Assembly (NCBI GenBank): GCA_007570785.1
Contig: ML662465.1
Span: 4,289,902 to 4,353,901, forward strand
DNA: 64,000 bases
Direction: 5' to 3'
Origin: Antilocapra americana
Lineage: Eukaryota > Chordata > Mammalia > Artiodactyla > Antilocapridae
The notes beneath the pieces are model-generated. The model made no database searches. It worked only from the letters and a program-made list of their open reading frames with translations, and was not told the origin of the DNA. Below are positions 21,440-34,325 of this stretch, piece by piece; position 1 is the first letter of the stretch; every line of letters begins with the position of its first letter. The translations under genes were made by a program, and so were the position numbers.

Positions 21440-21541
21440 GGAAGCTCCGGGAGTTAGTGATGGATAGGGAAGCCTGGTGTGCTGCAGTCCATGGGGTCGT
21501 GAAGAGTCAGACACGACTGAGTGACTGAGCTGAACTGAACT
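21440..21541 (+). mobile_element. BovB LINE, extreme 3' end
   Basis: 'gggagttagtgatggatagggaagcctgg' to 'gagctgaactgaac' is the last 100 bp of BovB. From 21,545 to 22,380 I find only unique or unclassifiable sequence. Confidence 0.85.
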
Positions 21542-22379
21542 TAAATGTATAATTACAAACTATAGCAAGTGCACAAAAGGAAATGTATGTTGTGCTGAAA
21601 GTGAAAAAAAGGAATGTTACATAGGGTGTATGGTCAAAGAAGGTTTCTTTGAAAATGTAACACTTCACCTGAGAACTGAAAGATAAGGGGAAGAGTGTGC
21701 CAGTGTTGTGGAGTTTGGTCATGTGTAACTTACATAATACAACTCATTTAAGTAAGCCAACGCCATTTCCTATAATAAAGCGTGTTCTTTAGATTAAGTG
21801 AATATTGTTACATGCCTCATGGCTGATGTCTATAGTTTGATAACTTGTATATAACATTAAAATGTCTTTCCTACCATAACTTTTTCATATTTCTGGAGAA
21901 ATCGGTAACTATATCAAGAAATTCTTGCTTCTTCTTAGTGAGCATAGTAAGAGACAGAGGCTGTGCAAAATTAAATGTAAATATCTTTTTTCCATTTTTC
22001 TGTCTTCCTTAGGATTTGTGTTCTTTTGGTTTCTGAGGTTACCAGAGCATAAATGTTCTTCAACCCTCTTTTTCTTATCTAAGAAGGGTAATCAGCCAGC
22101 CTCATCCTTGGGAAATTATGTACTTGAAAGGATTTTGTTTTTCTCCCAGGTCTCTACCAGATATCATCGTGAAATATATATGTACTTTTTAGATGAAGCT
22201 CACTCAAAAGATTTTAAAATTTAGAAAAATGTCCATAATAATGTATAAGTGGATATTGAAGACATGAACATAAATGAGATTTCCTGGAGAGAATATATTT
22301 GTTTTATTTAACTAAAATCTATTTGGTATTTAATATGTGGCAACTGATGGGCCAATTATGCAGCATTTGAAATGTTTTA

Positions 22380-22535
22380 AAAATATTAATTAACCATTAT
22401 TGTTGTCCTCACACAGCCCAATAAGGTAGGTATGTTATCCCCATTTTACAGATGAGGATAATTAACTTGTACAAAGCCACCTAAATAATAGGTGGTAAAA
22501 TAAGCAATTTGTTTTCAGAGCCTAGATCTCTAAAC
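22380..22535 (-). mobile_element. MIR SINE
   Basis: 'tatccccattttacagatgaggata' and 'gtacaaagccacctaaataat' are the antisense MIR core. Nothing recognisable lies between 22,540 and 23,130. Confidence 0.75.
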
Positions 22536-23136
22536 ACTACTTTGTAAATCTGTTTTTCTCAACTGAATTAGATTTTGTAGCTCCCTTTGATAAGAAATAT
22601 TTTGTAACACCACCCCTACCATCTCTAAATGATCATCATAGATAGTAGAAGTTACTTAACATATAATTTTAAAATCATGTAAAATGACATCTGAAATAAA
22701 GAAGTCAAAGAAATGTAAGTAAAATAAAAGAAAATGTAATAAAAAGTCTTTTACTATGTAAATATTTGGCAATTTTCTACACTGGAAGACTCAGTAAAAT
22801 TGGCAGTAAAATATGTGTTGAATCACTCCTACCAGTGCAGCCTGACACAGCAGTGTTGAAATAACTACCCATACACTAAGAAGTGTAGTGATGCTGGAGA
22901 TGCCATTTATCTGGAAGAGAGAACAAGTTTCAGTCAAAGTTCTCAACAACTAGAAAACAAGTCTCTTTCAGTTTAGGGGAACATTACATTACTGAGAATT
23001 TAAGGGTATATTAACACTGGAAAAAAAAAGAGTTAGGTCCCTGGATAATTACAAATGTGCCTTTTACTTATGAGAATGTCTGGATCAGGGTGGTGGGAGG
23101 AATAGGTTGGGGGAGGGAATCCTACATTTTGTGTGA

Positions 23137-23340
23137 CTATCCCAGGTGGCTCAGTGGTAAAGAATCCCTCTGCCAATGGAGGAGATGTGGGTTCGACCCC
23201 TGGGTCAGGAAGATCTCCTGGAGTACGAAATGGCAACCCACTCCAGTATTCTTGACTGGGAAATCCCACGGACAGAGGAGCCTGGTGGGCCACAGTCCAC
23301 GGGGTCACAAAGAGCCAGATATGACTGAGTGACTGAGCAC
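23137..23340 (+). mobile_element. Bov-tA SINE
   Basis: 'ctatcccaggtggctcagtgg' to 'gagtgactgagcac'. Its 3' tail has become a (CA)n array. Confidence 0.9.
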
Positions 23341-23351
23341 ACGTGTGTGCG

Positions 23352-23381
<30 letters not shown>
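23341..23381 (+). repeat. (AC)n microsatellite
   Basis: A short GT-rich piece is followed by about 14 AC units at the 3' tail of the preceding SINE. Confidence 0.95.
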
Positions 23382-23382
<1 letters not shown>

Positions 23383-23949
23383 CCCTGTTCAGCCCCTCTC
23401 CACTGAATCCTACTTCTTTGCGATGACCCAAAACTCTTCAGTGGTTTCCCCGACTCCTCTGAGGAGTGGAGATAAAGGACTACATTGCTGTGAAGTGAGG
23501 AAAGAGTGGAAGAATGCCACTCCAGTGACAACCTCGAAAGGCAGGATTAACAGGGTTAAGTGTCATGTAATGGGGACAGATGATGCTTCTGAGACTGACG
23601 TGTCAACATTCAGCCTTATTCGTTCTCTGTCCCACTCCCCCACCACATACAAAACTGTTCCCAGAAAGACAATTTCCCCTAGATAGTAATAACACCTAAC
23701 ACTAAACCATCCCAGCCAAAAACCTGAGTTAATTTTGATTCCTCCTTCCCTCCCATCCAATGCATCCTTGTTATTTTGTTTCCAAACTTCTTATTTTCCC
23801 TTTCTTCCACCCCCACCCATAACCCTTAAAATGCCACAGGTTCTCTTTTCTTGAGGAGTCTTCACAAATATGCCCTGGAAATTCCCTTGTGTCCCTTGTC
23901 ATCACTCAGATGTTTCCCCCTCACTCCTCACACACACTTGACACCAAGT

Positions 23950-24460
23950 AACCACCTTTTGGACTTACATCACTAGGGATTTGTACTATCTATTCTGGAG
24001 CCTTATATAAACGGAGTCATATGGTATGTGTATATCCTTTTGTGACTAGTTTCTCTTACTGAACATATCTAAGAGTCATTCACACTGTTGCCTGTGTCAG
24101 AAGTTCATTCCTTTTGTTATTGAGAGTTATCCCATTAAATGAATGGACCACGGTTTGTTTATCATCTTCCTGCTGACTGATACTTGGGTTGCTTCCAGTT
24201 TAGGGTTATTGTGAATAAAGCTGCTCTGAACATTCTTGTATGAATCTTTTTTTTTTTTTTGGACATGAGACATATGTTTCTCTCTCTTGGATAAATAGCT
24301 AGGAATAGAAATACTGAATCACAGGATAAGCACATTCATAACTATAGAAGAAGCTATACAATGTTTCTGAAATGGTTACAACAGGTTACATTTCCAGTCC
24401 CAGAAAGAGCTCAGGTTGTTTTACATTCTCACCAGCTTTACACTCGTTCACTTGAAATCA
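23950..24460 (-). mobile_element. Old L1 3' part, antisense
   Basis: 'gagtcatatggtatgtgtatatcc', 'gggttgcttccagtttagggttattgtgaataaagctgc' and 'cattctcaccagcttta' are antisense L1 ORF2/3' UTR text. The rest of 23,385-23,950 is unique. Confidence 0.7.
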
Positions 24461-24639
24461 TTCCCCATTTAGCAGCCCCAGTGATTTTTCCTCAATTGAG
24501 AACTTGATGATCGTACTCTCCAGCTTAAAATATTAATTCAAAGGCTTTCCAGGGCTCTTGATTCAAAGCCTAATATCTTTAATGTGGTTGGCAAGGTCTC
24601 GCAGTGATATTGCAGTCACCTGCCTTTTTCCATACAATT

Positions 24640-25570
24640 CAATCCAAGGGCTCTTCTTTCATTTTCTAAAAGGTGTCAAGGTCTTTACCCAGCCTGCTCC
24701 TTATCATTCATTTTGGGGAAGGGTTGTTTGATTTTTGATTCTCTAGTTTCTCTGTAAGCTCCAGGAGAGCAAGGTCCACATCTGCCCTGTTCTCACTATA
24801 TCTTTTGTATCTAAGCAAGTTGCCTAGTATATATTAGGCCCTTAATAATACTCACTGGATAAAGGAATGATTTTTCCATGCTTGTCTACCTCCCTCTATC
24901 CAAATATTCACATTGCCACCAAAGTGATTTCCTAACAAATAAGTCTGATCAGGTGCTGCTGCTGCCACTAAAAAATTCTTAAACGAATCTCTGTTCTTTA
25001 TAGAATATTATCTAAAACCCTTTGCTTAGCCAAAAAAAAGAAAAGAAAAGAAAAAAAGGCTCTTTAAGAACTCTTACTGTGTAACCTACCCTGTTTCTTA
25101 GGATTCCTGCTGTGTGTTCCAGTGTCACTGAGTTATTGCTACTTTTGCATATTTTTCAAAGACTCTCTGACTTGAACATGTTGTTTCCCTCCTATCATGT
25201 CTACCTAATAAACTTCTACTTCAAATCTCAGCTCAAATAGCCTTTGATAAGCCTTCCTAGAGATCCGCTGGACTGCTTACTAATATGGATGCAATTCATG
25301 TATCAAAATTAACTTAGACCTCACTGACTATTTCCCCTCTTATTCAGGTAGAAACTCAGCTCTCCTAGAAAGGACCCCTTTAGCATTTAGGGCTAGAATC
25401 TTACATGTTCTCATGAGATAACTCATTTTATCCAGGCACTGCTGGCATTTAAGGCCCATAAGAATGGGGACTTGTTGGTAGGTTTCAGAGTTGTATTCAC
25501 AACACCTAGAGTGGTGCCTAGGAGGTATTAAACACTGCTTTAATATTTGTTGAGTGACGAAGAATGAATG
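24640..25570 (+). mobile_element. L2 LINE 3' regions (two copies)
   Basis: 'aagctccaggagagcaaggtccacatctgcc' then 'tgcctagtatatattaggccc' is an L2 3' end at about 24,755-24,870. A second, longer copy runs from 24,880 to the 'gtggtgcctaggaggtattaaac...tttgttgagtgacgaagaatgaatg' end. Sense orientation. Positions 25,570-26,010 show nothing else. Confidence 0.65.
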
Positions 25571-26017
25571 TCATCTTTATTCCAAGCAGTTCCACAAGGT
25601 GAGTCAAGGAGCCTCATTGTTCTCCCAGGAACCAGCTTGTTACCATCTTGACTACCAGCAAGAACTAGATTGTCCTAGACATCTTACTCTCTTACATCTG
25701 CCGGGTTTTGCTTTATCTTCTAGATACAAGCAACATTCTTTCATAATGCTTTTGTTTTCCACCAGATCCACCAGGCACCTTGACTGTTTTGCTGAGGATA
25801 AAGTGGGTACTTCTACCTTTAACTAGGTCTCTCAACATTCACTACTAAAGTAATCAGCTACTGTTTTTCTTTTTCTCTGAATTGAAGAAATGATAATGGC
25901 ACCTGCTTTGCCTTGAGGGCAAACCTCCTTTATTTTCAGTTCATTAATTTTAGTGAAGAAATGCTGCACGGAACACTTTTGAATTTAAACTTTTCTTATA
26001 CACACTGACCAAATATA

Positions 26018-26237
26018 GGGACTTCCCAGGTGGTGCTAGTGGTAAAGAATCCACCTGCTAATGCATAAGAGACACAGAAGCAACAAGAGTTTGATCCCTG
26101 GGTCGGGACGTTCCCCTGGAGCAGGAAATGGCACCCCACTCTAGTATTCTCACCAGGAAAATTCCATGGGCAGAGGAGTCTGGTGGGTTATAGTCCTGGG
26201 GCTGCAAAGAGTTGGACACAACTGAGTGACTGAGGAC
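26018..26237 (+). mobile_element. Bov-tA SINE
   Basis: 'ggacttcccaggtggtgctagtgg' to 'gagtgactgagg'; it has extra bases around 26,070-26,090 in the tRNA-like part. Confidence 0.9.
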
Positions 26238-26304
26238 ATACATAGTATTAAAATAAATAAATATAGTAAGGGATATAACCCTCTCAATAAAACAGGAAAG
26301 TATA

Positions 26305-26432
26305 TGTCTGGAGGAGGAAATGACAACCCACTTCAGTATTCTTGCCTGGAGAATCCCATGGACAGAGGAATCTGGCAGGCTACAACCCATGGGGTCACAA
26401 AGAGTTGGACCCAACTGAGCAACTAACACATA
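26305..26432 (+). mobile_element. Bov-A monomer
   Basis: It starts inside the Bov-A core ('ctggaggaggaaatgacaaccc') and ends 'gagcaactaacacat'. There is no tRNA-like head. Confidence 0.8.
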
Positions 26433-26628
26433 GGTCTGCATAGATGCAAATGTATATTGTTCATCATTCATTAAACATTAGGTGAGGAATAGGGACTTCA
26501 ATATCCACTTCCAACTGAGGTGAAGCAAAGAAAGTTCTCCCTTCTGAAAAAAATTAAAAATACAAATAAAATTTATGAAACGAGAGTTTTCAAGACATTG
26601 AGCATCAAGGAATGAAAGATCATGATCC

Positions 26629-26885
26629 CTGGGACTTCTCTAGTGGTCCAGTGGTTAAGAATCCATCTTTCAATGTAAGCGACTTGGGTTCAATCCCTGG
26701 TTGGGGAACCAAGATTCCACATGCTGCAGGGCAGTGAAGCCCATAAACCACAGCTAGAGAGCTGATGTGCTGCAGCTACTGAGCCTGTACACTCTAGAGC
26801 TGTGCTTCACAACAAGAGAAGTCAGTGAGCCGCAACTAGAGAAAGCCCTCGAGCCACAACAAACACCCAGGGCAGCCAAATAACT
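26629..26885 (+). mobile_element. ART2A/CHR-type SINE, long form
   Basis: 'gggacttctctagtggtccagtgg' through 'gagccgcaactagagaaagccc' to 'gcagccaaataacta'. It interrupts the left part of the ancient L1. Confidence 0.88.
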
Positions 26886-28549
26886 AAGAAGGGAGAAGGA
26901 AACGAAGGAAGTGAGCCCTATGATTGCCCAAGATTACCGCTTGAGGATAGTTTCTAGGCAATAAGACGGTGGTACAGGGAGGGGGAGCCCAAGTAGAGTG
27001 GACTCCCTGAATTGAGGCAAGGAAGCTGAGAGTCTGAAGCAGTCAAGTACAATCAAAGTGGCTAGATTGGCAGGTCAGAGTGCCAGAGAGGAGGGAATCA
27101 TACAAGTGGAGTGCTCTGAGATCTGCAGAGGGTCATACTTGCCGCTTTACCTAAGAACTAAACAGTGCCTTCATGTCATGGGATGACTCAAGATTGGGAA
27201 ATATTGGAAGAATTGGAAGGAAAATATATAGGCTCACAGAGTTCCTGTTTCTATTAGTGCAGAAAACCTCAGCGTCAGGTGGAATACTTAGGAGGGTTTT
27301 GCATTAATATTGGGACAAAGTTAGGTCTAAACAAACACTGCTCTAGGGCTACCCAGCAAGGTTTAAAAAAAAAAACAAAACACAGCTCTGGTGCTACACA
27401 GTGAAGTTTAAAAGAAATCTCTAAGAGGTTCCAAGAGTTTTTAGGTAACTACATCCCAGAAGAAAATTTAGGACCACTTATATGAATGCAAAGATATTCA
27501 ACATCAAACAAAGTAAAATTCACAATGTCTGGCATCAAATAGAATATTGCCAGATATGTGAAAAATTAGGAAAATATGACTGAAATGAGAAAAATCAATC
27601 AGTTGAAATTGACCCAGAAGTGGTGTAGATGCTAAAATTAAGATTAAAGGACATTAAAACAATTATTATAACTGTATTTCAAATGTTTTAAAAGTTGAGA
27701 CATGGAAGATATTTTTAAAAGAAGATCCAAAGTAAACTTCTGGAAATTCAAACTACAGTGTCTAAGAAGAAAATATACTGGGTGGGGTTAACAGCAGATT
27801 AGACCTTGGAAAAGAAAAGATTAGTGAGCTTGAACACAAAGCAACAGAAACTCTCTAAAATAAAACAGATTGGAAAAAAGACTAAAAATTAAATGAAGAG
27901 AATCAGTGAACCGTGAAACAACTTAAAATGCCTAATATGTATGTTATTGGAGCTTCTGAAGGAGAGAAGTCGGGAATAGAAAAAATAGTTGAAGAAATAA
28001 TGGTAAGTTTTTTCCAAATTGGATGAAAACTATAAACCACAAATTCAAGAATATCAACAAACACAAAACCCACCCCTCCATATACACACATTATGAAGAA
28101 AATGACACCAGTACAATATAACCAAATAATTTAAAAACAATGATTAAGAGAAAAATCTTAAATGGCTAAAGAAAAAGACATTATAAGACCTTATAACCAA
28201 GGAATACAGTCAGATGACAGTAGATTTTTTTTAGAAACAGTGCAACCAAAAAGACAACATATTTCAAGCATTAAAAGAAAAAAATTGATCAACCTAGAAT
28301 CCTATTATCTGCAAAAATACTTTCAAAAGTAAAGAGAAAATAAAGACTTTTCAGGCTTAGAAAATCTGAAATAATTGTCACCAGCAGATTTGTACTATCA
28401 GAAAAAAAAAGTGGTAAAATGAAGTCTTCAGACAGAAGGAAAATGAGCAAGATAGAAATCTAGATTATATAAATGAATAAAGAGCACCTCAAATGGTACC
28501 TACATAGGTAAGTCATAGATAAATATGAAAATATTTTTTCTTGTTATGT

Positions 28550-28803
28550 GGAGACCCCAGTTTGACTCCTGAGTCACAAAGATCCCATGCAGAAGGGATA
28601 GGCTACCCACTCCAGTATTCTTGGGCTTCCCTTGTGGCTCAGCTGGTAAAGAATCCGCCCTCAGTGCGGGAGACCTGGTTTGACCCCTGGGTTGGGAAGA
28701 TCCCCTGGAGAAGGGGAAAGCTACCCACTCCAGTATCCTGGCCTGGAGAATCCCATGGACTGCATAGTCCAAAGAGTCAGACATGACTGAGCGACTTTCA
28801 CTT
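28550..28803 (+). mobile_element. Bov-tA composite
   Basis: A partial Bov-tA (to 'ctccagtattcttg') is followed without spacer by a complete one starting 'ggcttcccttgtggctcag'. This known composite form sits inside the ancient L1. Confidence 0.85.
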
Positions 28804-29081
28804 TGACTTCATCACACAGCATCATCAGATATCATTTAAAGATAATTGTTTAAAACAACAATGAGAAAAATGTATTGCAGGGTTGACAACATATGTAGAA
28901 ATAAAATGTAAGAAAACAATAACTCAAAATCTGGAAGAGGAGAAATAGATGTACTGTTGTAATGTCTGTTTACCAAGGTGTATACTATTGGTTAAAGGTA
29001 GAATATGATGAAGAAAGTAAATGTAAATCCTACAGCAACTGCTAAAATAACACAATAGGTAACGGCTATTAAGCCAAAAAG

Positions 29082-29317
29082 TGAAAGTGAAGTTGCTCAG
29101 TCGTGTCCAATTCTTTGCGACCCCATGGACTGCAGCCCACCAGGACGACCCCATGGACTGCAGCCCACCAGGCTCCTCCGTCCATGGGATTTTCCAGGCA
29201 AGAGTACTGGATTGGGTTGCCATTTCCTTCTCCAGGGGATCTTCCTGACTCAGGGATCAAACCCGGGTCTCCCACATTGCAGGGAGACACTTTACCCTCT
29301 AAGCCACCAGGGAAGAG
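29082..29317 (-). mobile_element. Bov-tA SINE with internal 28-bp tandem duplication
   Basis: Antisense copy from 'gtgaaagtgaagttgctcag' to 'aagccaccagggaag'. The CGACCCCATGGACTGCAGCC block occurs twice in tandem (29,118-29,145 and 29,146-29,172). Confidence 0.9.
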
Positions 29318-29384
29318 TAAAATGGTATAAGGTAAGGGTTCAGTTTTATTCTTTTGCAGGTGGATATCCAGTTTTCCCATCATG

Positions 29385-29582
29385 CATACGTGCTAAGTCA
29401 CTTCAGTTGTGTCCAAGTCTGTGACCCCATGGACTGTAGCCTGCCAGGTTCCTCTGTCTAATGGATTCTCTAGGCAAGGGTACTGGAGTGGGTTGCCATG
29501 CCCTCCTCCAAGGGATCTTCCTGACCCAGGGATCAAACCCTTGGTTCTTCTGTCTCTCACCAGTTGTTAAAAGCCTGCCCTC
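29385..29582 (-). mobile_element. Bov-tA SINE
   Basis: 'acgtgctaagtcacttcagttg' to 'cagttgttaaaagcctgccctc'. The tRNA-like head is altered at the right end. Confidence 0.85.
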
Positions 29583-30024
29583 TAAACATTAAAAATTCTT
29601 GGCATCCTACAAAGGAGTAATATCAAGTCACAATAATTACACAACTAAAAGTATACAGGAAAAAAAAAAAAAAAGAAAATGGAAACAAAGAGCAAATGGG
29701 ACACACAGAAAGCAAATAGCCAAAATGTGAAATTTAAATTTACTAGACCGCATCAGATGTAAGTAGCCTAAGCATCCTAATTAAAGGCAGAAAAAGAAGG
29801 GATAAAAAAGAAGGATCCAGCTATATGCCTCTTACAAGAAACCCCCTTAAATGCTAAGACACAGACAAGTTAAAGGCAAAAAGAAGGAAAAAATAAACTA
29901 GGCTAAGACCAATCCAAAGAAAACCAAAGTGTTTATATTAACATCAGCAAAGCCTTTAGAGCAAAGACTATTACCAGAGAACAAGATGATCCCTTTTTAA
30001 TGATAATGGGCCAGTTCATCAAGA

Positions 30025-30360
30025 GGGCATCCCAGGTGGTAAAGAATCTGCCTACCAGTGCAGGAGACACAGGTTTGATACCTGCTGGTCTGGGTCAATC
30101 CCACATGCCACGGAGCAACTAAGCCCTGTGCCACAACTATTGAGCCTCTGCTCTGGAGCCCAAGAGGGGTAACTACTGAGCCCGTGTGACACAGCTATGG
30201 GTGCCTGCGCGTCCTAGAGCCTGTGCCCTGCCACAAGAGGAGCCACTGCAATGAAGTTGGAGCACTGCAACTAGAGAGTAGCCCCCACTGCCTGCGACTA
30301 GAGAAAAGCTTTCACAGCAGCAAAGACCCAGCACAGCCAAAAATAAATAAATACATTTTT
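30025..30360 (+). mobile_element. ART2A/CHR-type SINE, long form
   Basis: 'gggcatcccaggtggtaaag' through repeated 'cacaactattgagcc', 'gcaactagagagtagcccccac' blocks to 'cacagccaaaaataaataaataca'. It is an unusually long copy with partly duplicated internal blocks. Confidence 0.85.
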
Positions 30361-31063
30361 AAAAAGAGAGGAAATAAAAAGGATCAGGATGGTAATAAGT
30401 GAAACAGAAAACAATAAACAAGGAGAAAAAAATCAATGAAACCAAAAGCTAGTTCTTTGAGAAACTAGTTTTACCAGCAAAATTCATAAATTTTTAGCCA
30501 GGGAAAAGATAGAAAACACAAAGTAGTAATAACAGAAATGAACGAGGTGATAATGCGACAGGTTAAAAAGACATTAAAATGACAACAAGAGTACAAGCCA
30601 GTTTATGCCAAAAATTCAGCAACTTAATTAAAATGGCCGAATTCCTTGAAAGACAAGCTACAAAAACTCACTCAAGAAGAAAGAGATGACCTGCATAGTC
30701 CTTTATCTGTTTAAAATTTTGACTTTGTAGTTAAAAACCGTCCCATGAAGAAAAGTCCAGGTCAAAGTTGCTTCATTTATCCTTATTGATTTAAGAAATC
30801 AATAACATCAAAATCTACCAAACTTTTCCAGAAGATTAAAGAGGAGGAACTATTTCCCAATTCTTGTAAGAAGTCAAAATTACTCCAGTAGCAAAGGCCA
30901 AGATATTACAAGAAAAGAAAACTGCAGACAAACATTTCTAATGAACATGAATATGGAATTTAAAGTGTTTTTGCAAAACAAACCCAACTGTACATGAAAG
31001 ACAATATTCCACAACCAGGTGGTGTTTATTCCAGAAATGAAATCAATCATCATATAAAATGAT

Positions 31064-31250
31064 ACAGAATCTACCTGCAATGCGGGAGACCTGGGTTCAA
31101 TCCCTGGGTTGAGAAGATCCCCTGGAGGAGGGCATGGCAACCCATTCCAGTATTCTTGCCTGCAGAATCCCCATGGACAGAGGAGCCTGGTGGGCTGCAG
31201 ACCATGGGGTCGCAAAGAGTTGGACATGACTGAGCAACTAAGCGCAGCAC
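31064..31250 (+). mobile_element. Bov-tA SINE, 5'-truncated
   Basis: It starts within the tRNA-like part ('agaatctacctgcaatgcgg') and ends 'gagcaactaagcgcagcac'. It interrupts the ancient L1 near its reverse transcriptase region. Confidence 0.88.
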
Positions 31251-31899
31251 ACAAACACAGCACAGCATATAAGAAAAACCATGTAGTCCTCTCAATAGAG
31301 GCAGAGAAAGTTTTGGGGGAAAATCCAGTATTTGTTTCTGATTAAAGAAAAAATCTCATAGCAAACTGTGAAAGAAGGGAATTTCCTCAACATGATACAG
31401 GGCACTTAAATTCTACATCTAACATGATAGTTAATAATGGAATACTGAATATTTTTCTCTAATATTAGGAATAAGACTAAGATTCTTACTTGAACCTCTT
31501 CTATTCAACATGGTTCTGGAGGTGTCAATACAAAAGAGTAGAAATGAAGTACAACTATCTTTATTCACTTTTGATGCAGAAAGTTCTATGGAATCTACAA
31601 AAATGCTACTAGCTTTAGTAAATGGGTTTAAAGGCAGCATACAAAAATCAGGTCTAATTCTATACAATAGCAATGATCGATAGGAATTTAGAATTAAAAA
31701 TTGCAACTATTTTCAATGATACCAAAAAATATGAAATGCTTAGAGATAAATGTGACTAAATGTGCAAAATCTATACCCTGATAACAAAATATCATGGAGA
31801 GAAATTAAAGAGTACTTAAATAAATGGAGAGATAAGTGGCACTTACAAATCGGAAGACTTGGTGTTATTAGGATGTCAGCTCCTCTAATTTGATGTATG

Positions 31900-32128
31900 G
31901 TAGTTGTTTAGTTGCTAAGTCATGTCCTACTCTTGTGACCACATGGACTGTTGTCCACTAGGCTCCTCTGTCCATGGGATTTCTCAGGCAAGAATACTGG
32001 AATGGGTTGCCATTTCCCTCTCCAGGGGATCTTCCTGACCCAGGGAGCAAACCCAAGTTTCCTGCATTGGTAAGCGTTCTCCTGCCATATAGGCAGATTC
32101 TTTACTGACAAGCCACCAAGGATTTCCA
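31900..32128 (-). mobile_element. Bov-tA SINE
   Basis: 'gtagttgtttagttgctaagtcatg' to 'gacaagccaccaaggatttcc'. The L1 phrase 'tttgatgtatg' occurs on both sides (31,889 and 32,131) and is a probable target-site duplication. Confidence 0.9.
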
Positions 32129-33549
32129 ATTTGATGTATGTTTTTACTGGAATGATAATAAAAATCCCAGCAAGATTTTTTTTTTTTGGTTTGGGAAAAA
32201 TTGACAAGGTGATTCTAAATCTCATCTAGAACTGTAGAGGATATAGAATAACGAAAATAACCTTGAGAAAGACCAAGCAACCCAACTTCAAGACTTCTTA
32301 GAAAGCAGCAGTAAAAGTACGGCATTGACATCAAGATAGATAAACAGATAAATGTACCAGAACAGAAAGTCCCAAAACAAATTTATACCCATCTGATCAA
32401 TCTATTTTCAGCAAAGAGGGCAAAGATAATTTTTTCAATAAATTTGCAAAAAAAAAAAATAGTACTTCAACCCATTCCTTGTATCATACATATAAATTAA
32501 CTCAAAATGGATCATGTACCTAAATACAAAAATAAAAACTTTGGGAGTAAACATAAGAGAAATCTTTGTGACCCTGGGTTAGGCAATGATTTCATAGTCA
32601 CCAAAAACACCAAAAACATAATCCATAAGACATCAAAATTAAAACATATCAGCTCTTTAAAAGATGCTGTTCAGGGAGAGAATGAAAAGCCACAGACAGG
32701 GAGAAAATATTTGCAAATCACATAAAGAATTTATGTCCAGAATACATAAAGGAGTCACAAAACTCAATAAAGAGAAAATAACCTATTTTTTTAAATAGGC
32801 CAAAAATGTGAACAGATCTTCAGTAAGTAAGATATACACACACTCAAAAGATTTAGTACTTAGAGAAATGAAAATTAAAACCACCTTAGGATACCACTAC
32901 ACACCTATAAAAGCATCCAAAAACAAGGCTCATAATACTATTGTTGGTAAGGGAGTGAAGCAACAGTAGCTCTCATACACACTGCTGGTGGGAACATAAA
33001 TTATTCAATTATTTTGAAAAACCATTTTGATAGTTTTTTAATAGGTACTTACCCAAAAGATATAAATGCATTTGTTCATACAAAGACTTATACATGAATG
33101 TTCAGAGACATTTCCTTTGTAACACTTCGAAACAAGAAGCAACCCAACGGTCCATCAACAGAAGAATGCATAAACATACTGATTGATATATATATGTAGT
33201 ACAATATTCTTCAGCACTTACAAGGAATGAACTACTGATATGCACAATATAGATGAACTCAGATCCAAAATAGTATAAATGGGATGATTCAAATTATATA
33301 AAATTCTAGACAATGCAACTTATTTTATAGTAATAGAATAGAATCGATCAGTGCTTGCCAAGGAATAGGGAAGATTCAGGGAACTACGAGAAGGCAAGAT
33401 TACAAAAAGACAGGAGAAAACTTTTGGGGATGATGGATATGTTTATTATTTTGATTGTGGTGACTGTTTCACAGCTGTATACATATGTCAAAACTTCTCA
33501 AGTTAAACACTTTAAATATGTGAGTCAATAAAGCTGTTTGTTTTTTTTT

Positions 33550-34170
33550 AAAAAAAGGTTTGGCAAAGAACAGGATATTTACATAATTTCAAAACACCTC
33601 CCACAAAATGCTTCAAAATGTGAAAGGAAAATGAGTAACATTACATTGGAGACACCCCATTAGTGATCAAAGTGCACAGCGCCCAGAGATGGTAACTTCG
33701 GAATCTAGCCCCACCTGGTAGCATGCAATAAGAACACAGCATCATTTTGTGGGGTTCCTGTCAAAGATGAGTAACTCGAACCTGATCATGAGGAAACCTC
33801 AGGTCAACTAAATTGAGGGGCATTCTTCAAAGGAACTGGCTTCTAAGTTTTTTTATGTGTCAAGGTTATAAAAACCAAGGGCAGACCAATGGAAGGAGAC
33901 TAAAGAGACACAGCCGCCAAAAACAATGCTAGATTCCGAAGTGGACCCTTTCCCTACAAAGACATCATCCGGACAATTATGGACCTGCAGAGTTCGAGGA
34001 TTAGATGCTATCAATGTTAATTTCTGATTTCCATCATTGTATGAGGTCATACATGAGAGTTTCTGGGCTCATGGGAAATAAACTCTCATTTACTCTGGAG
34101 TGAAGTGGCATGGATTTGGTTCTATTTTCAGGTTGTGTTAGCAATTTACTCTCAGATGGTTCGGTGCAGG
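33550..34170. other. Unclassified intergenic sequence
   Basis: I recognise no gene here. 'tcaatgttaatttctgatttccatcattgtatg' resembles the end of an old interspersed repeat, but I cannot name the family. Confidence 0.3.
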
Positions 34171-34325
34171 GGTGGGAGTTCTTTTTCTGTATTTCCCACT
34201 TTTCTGTTAGTTTGTGATTGTTCACAAAGAAAGTACTTACTCCTTTATGAATGTATTTGAGAGATCTGTAGAATAGATTCACAGAAGTGAGCTGCTGGGT
34301 CAAAGGATTTGAACATCCTTAATTG

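Larger units (their letters stand above)
26490..33545 (+). mobile_element. Ancient L1 (L1M/HAL1-like), nearly full span, with six SINE insertions
   Basis: Once the SINEs are set aside, the text reads as one colinear old L1. The first part (to about 29,080) resembles L1M or HAL1 5'/ORF1 sequence ('cctagaatcctattatctgc', 'cttcagacagaaggaaaatg'). The ORF2 endonuclease-side region follows (29,600-30,010). Then comes the reverse transcriptase region, with CTTCTATTCAACATGGTTCTGG at about 31,498 (the LLFNxVLEV block) and a decayed FADD site near 31,560. The 3' end is at 33,545 ('ctttaaatatgtgagtcaataaagctg'). Every frame is broken. The left boundary is uncertain, and two elements rather than one are possible. 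Confidence 0.6.

Noticed and set aside
23160..23200. tRNA-like A/B boxes (here and in all Bov-tA and CHR copies)
   Set aside because: They are the tRNA-derived heads of SINEs. No cloverleaf with a proper anticodon arm and acceptor pairing is evident.
23033..23431. 132-codon minus-strand frame
   Set aside because: Antisense Bov-tA plus (AC)n translated as CVCVCV; an artefact of repeats.
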